From: Solirubrobacteraceae bacterium
GTDB taxonomy: Bacteria > Actinomycetota > Thermoleophilia > Solirubrobacterales > Solirubrobacteraceae
Assembly (NCBI GenBank): GCA_024710825.1
Contig: JANJUA010000214.1
Location: 1 to 9,325, forward strand
DNA length: 9,325 bases
Direction of reading: 5' to 3'
The notes under the pieces were generated by a model, which made no database searches, was not told the DNA's origin, and was given only the letters and a program-made list of their open reading frames with translations. How positions within the stretch are numbered: position 1 is the first letter of the stretch; every line of letters begins with the position of its first letter. A program made the position numbers and the translations under genes. Below, in pieces: positions 1 through 7,155 of this stretch.

Positions 1-1
1 C

Positions 2-457
2 GTGGGCCTGACCGTCGGATGGCTGGCGCTGCTGTTCGCGCGCCGCGACCCGGCGTTCCATCGGCTGCGCCGCGCGTGGGCGATCGCCACCATCGCCGCG
101 CAGCCGGTGCACGTCGCGCTGCCCACGGCGCCGCCGCGGACGCTCGACGGCTTCACCGACACGGTCCACCGCGCCGGCATCGACCTCGACTCCGGCCTGG
201 TCTCGCGGCTGTACGACCCGATCGCCGCCATGCCCAGCCTCCACATGGCCTACGCGATCCTCACCGGCGCCGGGATGGCTCGGACGGCGCGCTCCCGGGT
301 GGTGCGCGCGCTCGCGCCGGCCTACGCGCCCGGCATCGCCGTGGTCGTCGTCGGAACGGCCAACCACTTCGTGCTCGACGTCGTGGCCGGCGCGGCGCTC
401 GGCGCCGGTGCGCTGCGCCTCGCCGACCGGCAGCGGTCGAGAAGCGTCGCGGCGTAG
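2..457 (+). CDS. PAP2 superfamily membrane phosphatase/transferase, 3' part
   Basis: The visible 151 residues are the C-terminal part of a PAP2 (type 2 phosphatidic acid phosphatase) family membrane protein, most like the AUR1/inositol-phosphorylceramide-synthase-like branch. The sequence shows a PTAPPR segment (about residues 41-46), the PSLH motif (78-81, His81), and a second catalytic block NHFVLD (121-126, His122 and Asp126) inside a hydrophobic helix ending in VVAGAALG. In this family the two histidines and the aspartate act on a phosphate ester of a lipid, at the outer membrane face. The frame is open to the window edge, the upstream PAP2 motif and first helices are missing, and the GTG at position 2 is probably internal, so the gene is truncated by the window. 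The next gene starts 33 bp downstream on the same strand. Family is confident; substrate is unknown. Confidence 0.8.
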   Translation: MGLTVGWLALLFARRDPAFHRLRRAWAIATIAAQPVHVALPTAPPRTLDGFTDTVHRAGIDLDSGLVSRLYDPIAAMPSLHMAYAILTGAGMARTARSRVVRALAPAYAPGIAVVVVGTANHFVLDVVAGAALGAGALRLADRQRSRSVAA

Positions 458-479
458 GGTTCTGGGAGGCAAACGAGAC

Positions 480-484
480 GGAGG
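480..484 (+). promoter_or_regulatory. Shine-Dalgarno site of the small secreted protein gene
   Basis: GGAGG lies six bases before the ATG at 491. It is one of the few clear ribosome-binding sites in the window and fixes the start of the downstream gene. Confidence 0.7.
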
Positions 485-490
485 CAGATC

Positions 491-890
491 ATGCGCACGG
501 CCATCCCGGCGGCACTGCTCGGCTGCGTCGCCGCCCTCGCCCTCGCGGCGATGCCCGCGACCGCGTTCCCGTTCGACGTGAGGCTCCAAGCCCCCAACCA
601 CCACCCCAAGGGCGGCGCGAAGGACTGGCGCATCACGGTGACCGCACGCACCGCATCCGGCAAGCCGCTGCGCGCGACCGCCGTCTACCACTTCCTCTAC
701 GGCGGCCGCGTCGTGTCGACGCAGTATCCGAACCCCGGTCGGGCGCGCGGCGGCTCTCGGCCGTACGCCTTCCGCGGCCGGTACAGCGACACGATCCTCT
801 GGCCCAAGCGCGCCGCGGGCTACCGGCTCACGTTCCGGGTCGCGGTGACGGTGCGCGGCAAGGGGACGGTCAACCGCGACTGGTGGGTTC

Positions 891-904
<14 letters not shown>
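491..904 (+). CDS. Small secreted protein of unknown function
   Basis: A 137-residue protein that I do not recognise as a named family. Residues 1-25 form a typical Sec signal peptide (Arg near the start, an Ala/Leu-rich core, and a likely cleavage after MPATA). The mature part, about 112 residues, is rich in alternating hydrophobic and polar residues. Segments such as WRITVTART and YRLTFRVAVTVRGK suggest a small beta-sandwich (Ig-like) domain, but this is inference from the pattern only. It is strongly basic (many Arg/Lys) and has no cysteine in the mature part and no lipobox, so it is likely free or bound to the cell wall rather than a lipoprotein. The start is set by a GGAGG site six bases upstream. 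Its last 14 bases overlap the start of the ABC ATPase gene, suggesting translational coupling. Confidence 0.75.
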
Positions 905-1604
<700 letters not shown>

Positions 1605-2723
1605 CGCGCCCGTCCCCCGCCAGGCCGGGTACAGCCCGCCGAGCACGCCGATCGCCAGGCCGATCGCGAGCGCCTGCGCGATCGTGTCGAGCGTCAGATG
1701 GGGGGTGACGACCGAGGAGACGTCCAGGGCCCGGTTGAGCGCCCTGGCGCCGAGCGTGCCGATGAGGAGCCCCACGACGGCGCCCAGGGCGCTCGTCGCC
1801 ACCCCTTCGGCGAGCACCACGAACGCGACGCGCCAGCGGCGCCAGCCCACCGCGTTGAGCAGCGCCAGCTCGCGCTCGCGCTCGAGGACCGCCATGAGCA
1901 TCGTGTTCGCCACGCCGAGCCCGCCCAGGATGAGCGCCAGCGCCGTGATGATCGTGACGGTCTTGCCCACCAGCTCGCCGTTGGCGCCCAGGCGCGCCGC
2001 CTCCTCGGGCGTACCGATGATCGTCGTCCCCGGGAACGCCCGTCGTACCGCCCGCTCGGTCTTCGCCTGGTCGGCGCCGGGCGTCATCTCCACGACGATG
2101 TTGGTGGCGTCGTCGCCGCGGCGCTCGAGGCGCTGAGCCATGCGCAGGTCGACGACGGCGCCGTTGTCCTCGAAGAAGATGCCGCTGTGGTAGACGCCGG
2201 CGACCGTGAACGGCCGGCGCTTGACGCGCAGCTCGTCCCCGGGCTCGACGCCCAGCCGACGCGCGAGCTGGTCGCCGACCATGATGCGCCGTCCGCCGAG
2301 CCGGCGGCTGCCCCGCAGGACGACCAGCCGCTGGGCGAAGAACCCGTCCGGATCGGCGCCGAAGACGATCGCCGCGGGATCGCGGCGAATCGTCTCGACC
2401 ATGAGCAGCAGCGGCGTCGCCCGCGCCACGTCCTCGCGCCGCTCCAGCCTCCGGGCCAGCGACGTCGGCACGATCGAGGCGGTCGGGTCGGCGACGCCGG
2501 CCTGGAACACGCCGAAGTCCGCCTGGCCCAAGCGCACGAGCTCGCCCGCGGTGCGCTGGAGGCCGGAGCCCACCGAGAGCAGCGCGACGATCGTCCCCAC
2601 TCCGACGGCGATCCCGATCGCCGTCCCGCCGGCCCGAAGCTTGTGCCGGACGAGGTTCGTGAGCACGAGGGACAGCACGCCGACGCGCAGGCTATCCGCG
2701 CGGACCGTCCCGGGTGGCCGGCG

Positions 2724-3278
2724 TCAGGCGCGGTCCGGGCGGTCCGGGTAGACCTCGTCGATCGTGGTGAGCGCGACGTAGGGCGCACCGGCCGCGGCCT
2801 CGATCCGCTCCGCGCCGCCCATCAGGCGGTCGAGGATCGCCAGCACGCCGACGATCTCGTGGCCGGCCTCGCGAAGCGCGTCGATCGCGGCGATCGTCGA
2901 GCCGCCCGTGCTCACGACGTCCTCCACCACGACGCAGCGGTCCTCGGGCGCCAGCACCGGGCCCTCGATGCGGCGGTGCAGCCCGTGGCCCTTCGCCTCC
3001 TTGCGGATGAAGAACGCCTTGGCGTCCGCGCCGCCCGCCAGCGCCGCGCAGGCGACAGGGTCCGCGCCCATCGTCAGGCCGCCGACCGCGGTCGCGTCCC
3101 ACGCCTTCACGCGCTCGGCCACGAGCGCGCCGAGCGCGCGGAAGCCGGCGGGCCGCAGCACGGCCCGCTTCGCGTCGACGTAGTACTTCGCGGTCGCGCC
3201 GCTCGTCAGCACGACGTCGCCGACGATCAGCGCGTGCTCGCGCAGCTCGGCGACCAGGACCTCGTGCGGATCGCTCAC
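2724..3278 (-). CDS. pyrE: Orotate phosphoribosyltransferase
   Basis: A 184-residue cytoplasmic enzyme joining orotate to PRPP to give OMP, the fifth step of de novo pyrimidine synthesis. Seen: the N-terminal LTSGATAKYYVD strand-loop (24-35), the catalytic lysine loop RKEAKGHG (92-99), and the PRPP-binding motif VVVEDVVSTGGS (117-128) with the acidic pair Glu119-Asp120. The length fits the compact actinobacterial/archaeal form, shorter than the roughly 213-residue enterobacterial enzyme. The GTG start at 3278 is chosen because it overlaps the TGA of the upstream L,D-transpeptidase gene (GTGA) and gives exactly the expected N terminus; the same frame stays open further upstream but only as an antisense-like shadow of that gene. 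No other pyr genes are present. Expression probably depends on translation of the L,D-transpeptidase gene. Confidence 0.93.
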   Translation of the reverse strand: MSDPHEVLVAELREHALIVGDVVLTSGATAKYYVDAKRAVLRPAGFRALGALVAERVKAWDATAVGGLTMGADPVACAALAGGADAKAFFIRKEAKGHGLHRRIEGPVLAPEDRCVVVEDVVSTGGSTIAAIDALREAGHEIVGVLAILDRLMGGAERIEAAAGAPYVALTTIDEVYPDRPDRA

Positions 3279-4297
3279 CGGTAGTAGGTGTCGACGCGGG
3301 TGCCGATCCGGATCCAGTCGTAGATCGACCGGGCGCTCATCATCGGGACCCGCAGGCAGCCGTGGCTGGCCGGGTAGGGCGGCACGGAGATGTAGCCGTG
3401 GATCGCGTAGCCCCGGATGAAGTACGACGACGCGTACATGCCGAGCGAGTTCGTCCCCGGATCCTTGCGGTAGACGCGGTAGGAGCCGAGGATCGTCGGC
3501 GTCGCCGACGTCCCGGACGACGTCGTGTAGATCCGCCGCACCTTGCCGCCGGCGCCGATCAGCGCCAGCACCTGGTTGGTGAGGTCGCCCTCGACGTGGC
3601 GGCCGTGGCTCGGATAGCGCACCTTGAACTTCCCGACGCCGCGGGTGAGGCGCGTGAAGACCGCGCGGTCCGCCGTCTCGGAGCGGCCGATGCCGGTCAG
3701 CTTGCGGTAGGCCATCACCGCGTTGGCCGTGCCCTCGTCGAACGTGCCGCTGCGCGGCACCGCGAAGCGCAGGTCGGCGAGCCGGCGCTGCATCCAGCGC
3801 ACGGAGGCGTTGCTCTGGCCGCGGCTCGCGGACGCCGTGAGCACGGTCACCACGCGCGACTTGGCCCGGACGCGGGCCACCTCCGGGGAGGCCTCGTGGA
3901 CGGCGCGGACCGAGAGGCGCCCGGCCGAAGCCGCGTGGCCCAGCCGGAACGTCCCGCCCTCGCGGACGGTCATCTCCTTGGCGCGGACCTTCTTGCCGCC
4001 CTGATAGAAGCGCACGATCACCTTCTGGCCCGCCAGCGCCGGCTCGAAGCGGCCCCTGACGACGAACCGCTCGCCGGCGAGCGCGACGCCCGGGGCGCTC
4101 AGGGCGAGCGCGCCCGCCACCGGAGCCGGAGCGGGCGGGGGCTCCGGCGCGGGAGCCGGAGCCGGGGCGGGCGGTGGAGCCGGGGTCGGCGCAGGCGGTG
4201 GAGCCGGAGCGGGCGCCGGAGCGGGCTCCGTCGCCTGCGCGGCGGCCGCCGCGGGCAGGGCGAGCAGAAGTGAGACAGCGAGGAGGACCGGGCGCAT
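3275..4297 (-). CDS. Secreted L,D-transpeptidase (YkuD domain) with peptidoglycan-binding domain
   Basis: A 340-residue exported enzyme expected to form 3,3-crosslinks between meso-diaminopimelate residues, or to attach proteins to peptidoglycan. Order of parts: signal peptide 1-21 (Leu/Ala core, AAAQA cleavage site); a Pro/Ala-rich flexible linker 24-60; a beta-rich segment 61-155 of unassigned fold; a PG_binding_1-like domain about 160-215 (WMQRRLADL, then GTFDEGTANAVMAYRK); and the YkuD catalytic domain about 225-338. The active-site signature is complete: His300 in AIHGY and SHGCLRVP (311-318) with nucleophile Cys314, His312 and Arg316. The ATG at 4297 directly precedes the signal peptide. 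It lies 17 bp after the CPBP protease gene, and its stop overlaps the pyrE start. An ErfK/YbiS-type enzyme acting as a carbapenem-sensitive transpeptidase is the expected behaviour of the family. Confidence 0.93.
   Translation of the reverse strand: MRPVLLAVSLLLALPAAAAAQATEPAPAPAPAPPPAPTPAPPPAPAPAPAPEPPPAPAPVAGALALSAPGVALAGERFVVRGRFEPALAGQKVIVRFYQGGKKVRAKEMTVREGGTFRLGHAASAGRLSVRAVHEASPEVARVRAKSRVVTVLTASASRGQSNASVRWMQRRLADLRFAVPRSGTFDEGTANAVMAYRKLTGIGRSETADRAVFTRLTRGVGKFKVRYPSHGRHVEGDLTNQVLALIGAGGKVRRIYTTSSGTSATPTILGSYRVYRKDPGTNSLGMYASSYFIRGYAIHGYISVPPYPASHGCLRVPMMSARSIYDWIRIGTRVDTYYR
4118..4228 (-). repeat. Pro/Ala-rich coding repeat in the L,D-transpeptidase
   Basis: Codons for residues 24-60 of the L,D-transpeptidase are an imperfect tandem array encoding alternating Pro and Ala. 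On the plus strand this appears as repeated GGAGCCGG and GGGCGG blocks; for example the 14-base word ggcggtggagccgg occurs at 4170-4183 and again at 4194-4207. The tract probably forms an extended linker that carries the catalytic part away from the membrane into the wall. The repeated DNA is prone to length change by slippage. Confidence 0.7.
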
Positions 4298-4314
4298 GCC
4301 GGGACTCTACGCGG

Positions 4315-5223
4315 TCAGGCGGTGGCCGGCGCACGGCGGCCGAGCCGGGAGATCGGCAGCAGGATCGCCGTGATCGCCGCGAGCGAGCCGAGCATGAGCA
4401 GCGGGATCTGCCAGGACCAGTCGAGCGCCGCGGAGAGCGCGACGCAGTTGTTCAGCGCGTGCAGCGCGATGCACGGATAGAGCGAGCCGGTCTTCCAGTA
4501 GATGAGGCAGAGCACGACACCGAGCAGCGAGAGCGGCACGAGGAACTGCCAGGGCGAGCCGAACGCGTGCACCGCCCCGAACATCACGCCGCTGATCACC
4601 GCCGCCCACGCCACGTTGAGCTTCGAGCGCATCGCGGTGAAGACGAAGCCGCGGAAGAAGACCTCCTCGACGATCGGTGCGAGCACGACCGCGAAGACGG
4701 CGAGCCCGGCGACCGTCGCCGTGCTCGGGTCGTCCTGAAGCCGCGTGGTGATGTCGTCGGAGGCGTCGTCGGCCCCCGAGATCGTCAGCCAGATGCCGCT
4801 CAGAACGACGTAGGTGACGTAGCCGGCGACCATCCACAGCAGCGCGCGCCCGACGTGCACGGCCCGCAGGCCGAAGGCGGCCGCGCTCACCCGGCCGCCG
4901 AGGCGCGCGAAGATCACCGCCGAGGCGACGAGGCTGGCCTGCAGGAGCAGGTTCGCCAGCAGGTCGTAGCCGATGGGCGCGTTCGCCGGGTCGTGGCCGT
5001 TGGCGTCGGCCACGCCGTAGACGATCCCGCCGAGGAGGCTGCCCCCGATGAAGCCGCCGAGCAGCGCCACGAACGCGGTCCAAAGCGGCCAGCTCGGCAG
5101 CGGCGCCGCCCCGCCGGGAGGCGGCGGGGGCTCCGGCTCGCGCGGCGGGCGACGCGCCGGAGGCTGGCCCGGCTCGGGAAGCGGGTTGCCGAACGGGTCG
5201 GTGAAGCGCGGCGGGTCGGGCAC
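4315..5223 (-). CDS. CPBP family intramembrane metalloprotease (CAAX/Abi type)
   Basis: A 302-residue polytopic membrane protein of the CPBP (Rce1-like, Abi) family. The first 45 residues are Pro/Arg-rich and likely cytoplasmic. Hydrophobic helices begin at about 46-70 and continue through the protein. All three catalytic motifs are visible: EEVFFR (186-191, Glu186/Glu187 and Arg191), FGAVH (215-219, His219) and HALNN (255-259, His255 and Asn259). Family members cleave or process substrates within the membrane, and several bacterial ones act in bacteriocin self-immunity or surface-protein maturation; the substrate here cannot be read from sequence. The GTG at 5223 is preferred because the longer open frame (to 5343) would run into the upstream HAD gene with an unnatural Arg/Pro/Cys-rich leader. 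It lies 34 bp after the HAD gene and 17 bp before the L,D-transpeptidase gene. Confidence 0.88.
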   Translation of the reverse strand: MPDPPRFTDPFGNPLPEPGQPPARRPPREPEPPPPPGGAAPLPSWPLWTAFVALLGGFIGGSLLGGIVYGVADANGHDPANAPIGYDLLANLLLQASLVASAVIFARLGGRVSAAAFGLRAVHVGRALLWMVAGYVTYVVLSGIWLTISGADDASDDITTRLQDDPSTATVAGLAVFAVVLAPIVEEVFFRGFVFTAMRSKLNVAWAAVISGVMFGAVHAFGSPWQFLVPLSLLGVVLCLIYWKTGSLYPCIALHALNNCVALSAALDWSWQIPLLMLGSLAAITAILLPISRLGRRAPATA

Positions 5224-5257
5224 CGCGGTCAGCTTAGGCGGCCGGCGCCCATGCGGC

Positions 5258-5944
5258 TCACACCGCGAGGGCGAGCAGGCCGCGCAGGTCGGGGATCGTG
5301 GGGACGCCGGGCGGCATGGGCGGGGCGGGCGAGAGGATCTCACGGCGCACGAGCACCGGCCGCACCCCGGCCGCCAACGCGCCCGCGACGTCGTGCTCCA
5401 CCGTATCGCCCGCGTGCCAGGCCCCCGACGGCTCCGCGCCCAGCGCCTCCAGCGCCGCCGCGAACGGCTCCACGCTCGGCTTGGCGAACCCGAGCTCCGC
5501 GGAGATCACCACGGCGTCGACGCGCTCGGCGAGCCCGGTCGCGTCCAGCACGTCGCGCAGCGACACGTCCCAGTTGGAGACGACTGCCAGGCGGTGGCCG
5601 CGCGCACGCAGCGCGTCGAGGACGTCGGCGGCCTCCGGATACGCGAAGAAGCGGATCGCGTCCAGCAGCGTCGGCACCAGCTCGTCGACGTCGATGTCGT
5701 GCGCGCGCTCCGGGAGGGCGCCACGCAGCGCCGCCGCGCAGTCGCGCCGCAGCTCCGCCAGGCCGGCCCGGTCCGAGGCCCGGTCGTGCTCGCGCCGGTA
5801 GAGCGCGATCTCGGCCCTCATCGCCGCCGCCGCCTCCTCCTCTGCGACCTCGATCCCGTGGCGCTCGGCGAGCAGCGCCCGCAGCCGCGGAGCCGGGGGG
5901 TCGAACGTGACGAGGGTGCCGAGAGCGTCGAGGAGGAAGGTCAT
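5258..5944 (-). CDS. HAD-IA family hydrolase
   Basis: A 228-residue cytoplasmic haloacid-dehalogenase-superfamily protein. Motif I is DALGT (6-10), with nucleophile Asp6. Motif II is Ser123 in VVSNWD, motif III is Lys155 in FAKPS, and motif IV is GDTVEHD (179-185, Asp180 and Asp185). A helical cap of about residues 15-95 after motif I and the SNWD and HAGDTxEHDVAGA patterns place it in subfamily IA, near HDHD3-like members. The acid two residues after the nucleophile, which phosphatases use as general acid, is Leu8; DA(L/Y)GT is common in dehalogenase-like members, so calling it a phosphatase is uncertain. The ATG at 5944 overlaps the TGA of the upstream glycosyltransferase gene (ATGA), implying coupled translation. 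The substrate is not predictable. Confidence 0.88.
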   Translation of the reverse strand: MTFLLDALGTLVTFDPPAPRLRALLAERHGIEVAEEEAAAAMRAEIALYRREHDRASDRAGLAELRRDCAAALRGALPERAHDIDVDELVPTLLDAIRFFAYPEAADVLDALRARGHRLAVVSNWDVSLRDVLDATGLAERVDAVVISAELGFAKPSVEPFAAALEALGAEPSGAWHAGDTVEHDVAGALAAGVRPVLVRREILSPAPPMPPGVPTIPDLRGLLALAV

Positions 5945-7098
5945 GCCACGAAGTGCCAGGTCGCGAACTGCGCCGTGCAGGCGGCCAGCATGACGGACGA
6001 GACGGCCAGCACCGGTCGCCGCGCCCGGGGGTGGCGGGCGAGCAGCCACCCGAGCCACATCCACAGCGGGAACAGCACGAGCACGAACCGCGGCAGCGAC
6101 ATCAGCGGCTGGGGCCCGACCGGGTACGAGAGCGGCACGGCCAGCGCCGCCAGCGCGTAGGCGGCGTAGCCGAGCGCCAGCCGCCGCGCCGCGCCGACCA
6201 GCGCCACCGCCGCGAGCACGGCCCAGCCCAGCAGCGCCAGGTTGATCCGCGCGATCGCGAACGGGTCGCCGGCGGCGCGGGCGAAGTAGACCGGCTCGCG
6301 CGAGCCCGACAGGAGCTGGCGCGCCCCGTCCCACGCGGCCGCGGCGCCGTCGAGGAGGCCGCCGAACGGCCCCGCCCACTCCCGCAGCCACACCTCCTGG
6401 GCGTCGAACGGCGCCCGCCAGTCCAGTCCGCCGAGAGCGAGCCCGACCGGGAAGGCGGCGAGCCCCAGCGGCACGAGCGCCAGCCAGGCCGCCCGCCGCC
6501 ACGGCACCCGCGCGCTCCACGCCAGCAGGATGAGCGCCGCCAGCAGCAGCACCCCCGTCGAGCGCGTCGCCGCCGCCAGGGCCGCGAGCACGCCCGCCCA
6601 CGCCCAGCGGTCGCGTCGTGCCGCCAGCACCGCCCCGACCGTCAGCGCGAGGAACAGCGACTCGCCGTAGACCGCCGAGAAGAAGAACGACATCGGCGAG
6701 AACGCGAGCGCCAGCACGGTGAGGCGCGCGGCCTCGCCGCCGAGCTCCGTCGCGGTCAGCTCGTGCAGCGCCACCAGCGCGACGTAGAAGCACGCCGTGG
6801 ACAGCAGGATCGCGGCCGTCACCGAGCCGCCCAGGCCCTTGACGAGCAGCGGATACAGCGGGAAGAAGGCGGCGCTGGGGCCGTCGTCGTAGCCGTCGCC
6901 GGCGATCGCGAGGTACCAGACGGAGTCCCAGCGGGCCGCGGGCGCGTGGAGCAGGCCGCCGGTCAGCCCCGCCGGATCGAAGCTCGGTCCGCGCGCGCTC
7001 TCGCCCCACAGCAGCACGGCGCCGACGCCGCTGGCCCAGACGAGCAGGCGCGACGTCCACAGCGCGCGCCAGGCCAGAGCTGTCGAGAGGGGAAGCAC
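5941..7098 (-). CDS. PIG-V-like integral membrane mannosyltransferase
   Basis: A 385-residue polytopic protein with about nine to eleven hydrophobic helices, resembling bacterial relatives of GPI mannosyltransferase 2 (PIG-V, GT-C fold). Typical elements are seen: RWDSVWYLAIAGDGY (56-70) in the first outer loop, with the conserved Asp58; AFFPLYPLL (77-85); SPMSFFFSAVYGESLFL (134-150); ATRSTGVLL (177-185); and SLPRFVLVLFPLW (334-346). Such enzymes transfer a sugar, usually mannose from polyprenyl-phosphate-mannose, onto a lipid or protein at the outer membrane face. The GTG at 7098 is chosen because it is the last plausible start before the first helix; a weak AGGG lies just upstream. The same open frame continues to 8961 but that part is only the antisense of the PBP gene. 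It heads the minus-strand block and overlaps the HAD gene by 4 bp. Confidence 0.85.
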   Translation of the reverse strand: MLPLSTALAWRALWTSRLLVWASGVGAVLLWGESARGPSFDPAGLTGGLLHAPAARWDSVWYLAIAGDGYDDGPSAAFFPLYPLLVKGLGGSVTAAILLSTACFYVALVALHELTATELGGEAARLTVLALAFSPMSFFFSAVYGESLFLALTVGAVLAARRDRWAWAGVLAALAAATRSTGVLLLAALILLAWSARVPWRRAAWLALVPLGLAAFPVGLALGGLDWRAPFDAQEVWLREWAGPFGGLLDGAAAAWDGARQLLSGSREPVYFARAAGDPFAIARINLALLGWAVLAAVALVGAARRLALGYAAYALAALAVPLSYPVGPQPLMSLPRFVLVLFPLWMWLGWLLARHPRARRPVLAVSSVMLAACTAQFATWHFVA

Positions 7099-7112
7099 GC
7101 CTGCCCTAGAAT
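7083..7112 (+). promoter_or_regulatory. Candidate sigma-70-like promoter for the penicillin-binding protein gene
   Basis: TAGAAT at 7107-7112 matches the -10 consensus in five of six positions, and TCGAGA at 7083-7088 matches the -35 consensus in four of six, with an 18-bp spacer. Transcription would start near 7119, giving an untranslated leader of about 37 bases before the ATG at 7156. TAGAAT stands out in a locally GC-rich region. It lies over the start of the divergent mannosyltransferase gene, so the two genes would share this control region. The match is by eye only. Confidence 0.35.
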
Positions 7113-7155
7113 GGTGGTTCTGGAGCGCCGCCGGAGCCGCGCGTCCGCCACCCCC

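Noticed and set aside
2695..2704. A 10-bp perfect palindrome (TCCGCGCGGA) in the pyrE-permease gap, considered as an operator or terminator stem.
   Set aside because: Short GC-only palindromes are expected by chance at this base composition; there is no loop and no T-run.
1698..3284. A 528-codon plus-strand frame opposite the permease and pyrE.
   Set aside because: Composition is Arg/Asp/His/Gln-rich with no domains or membrane segments, while the opposite strand encodes two clear families.
4118..4228. Repeated GC-rich words considered as a CRISPR-like or regulatory repeat array.
   Set aside because: The period is short and codon-based, with no unique spacers; it encodes the Pro/Ala linker of the L,D-transpeptidase.
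2724..4334. A 536-codon minus-strand frame ending in orotate phosphoribosyltransferase, suggesting a fusion protein.
   Set aside because: The first 350 or so codons overlap the L,D-transpeptidase gene in another frame and are Arg/Pro/Gly-rich shadow. The real pyrE begins at GTG 3278.
4174..5910. A 578-codon plus-strand frame opposite the L,D-transpeptidase, CPBP and HAD genes.
   Set aside because: Arg/Ala/Pro-rich shadow, with all three opposite-strand genes carrying complete catalytic motifs.
7111..7113. An ATG in frame with the PBP as a longer start.
   Set aside because: Its first two bases belong to the TAGAAT -10-like box, it lies 12 bp from the divergent gene's start and has no well-spaced ribosome-binding site. 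It remains a possible alternative to 7156.
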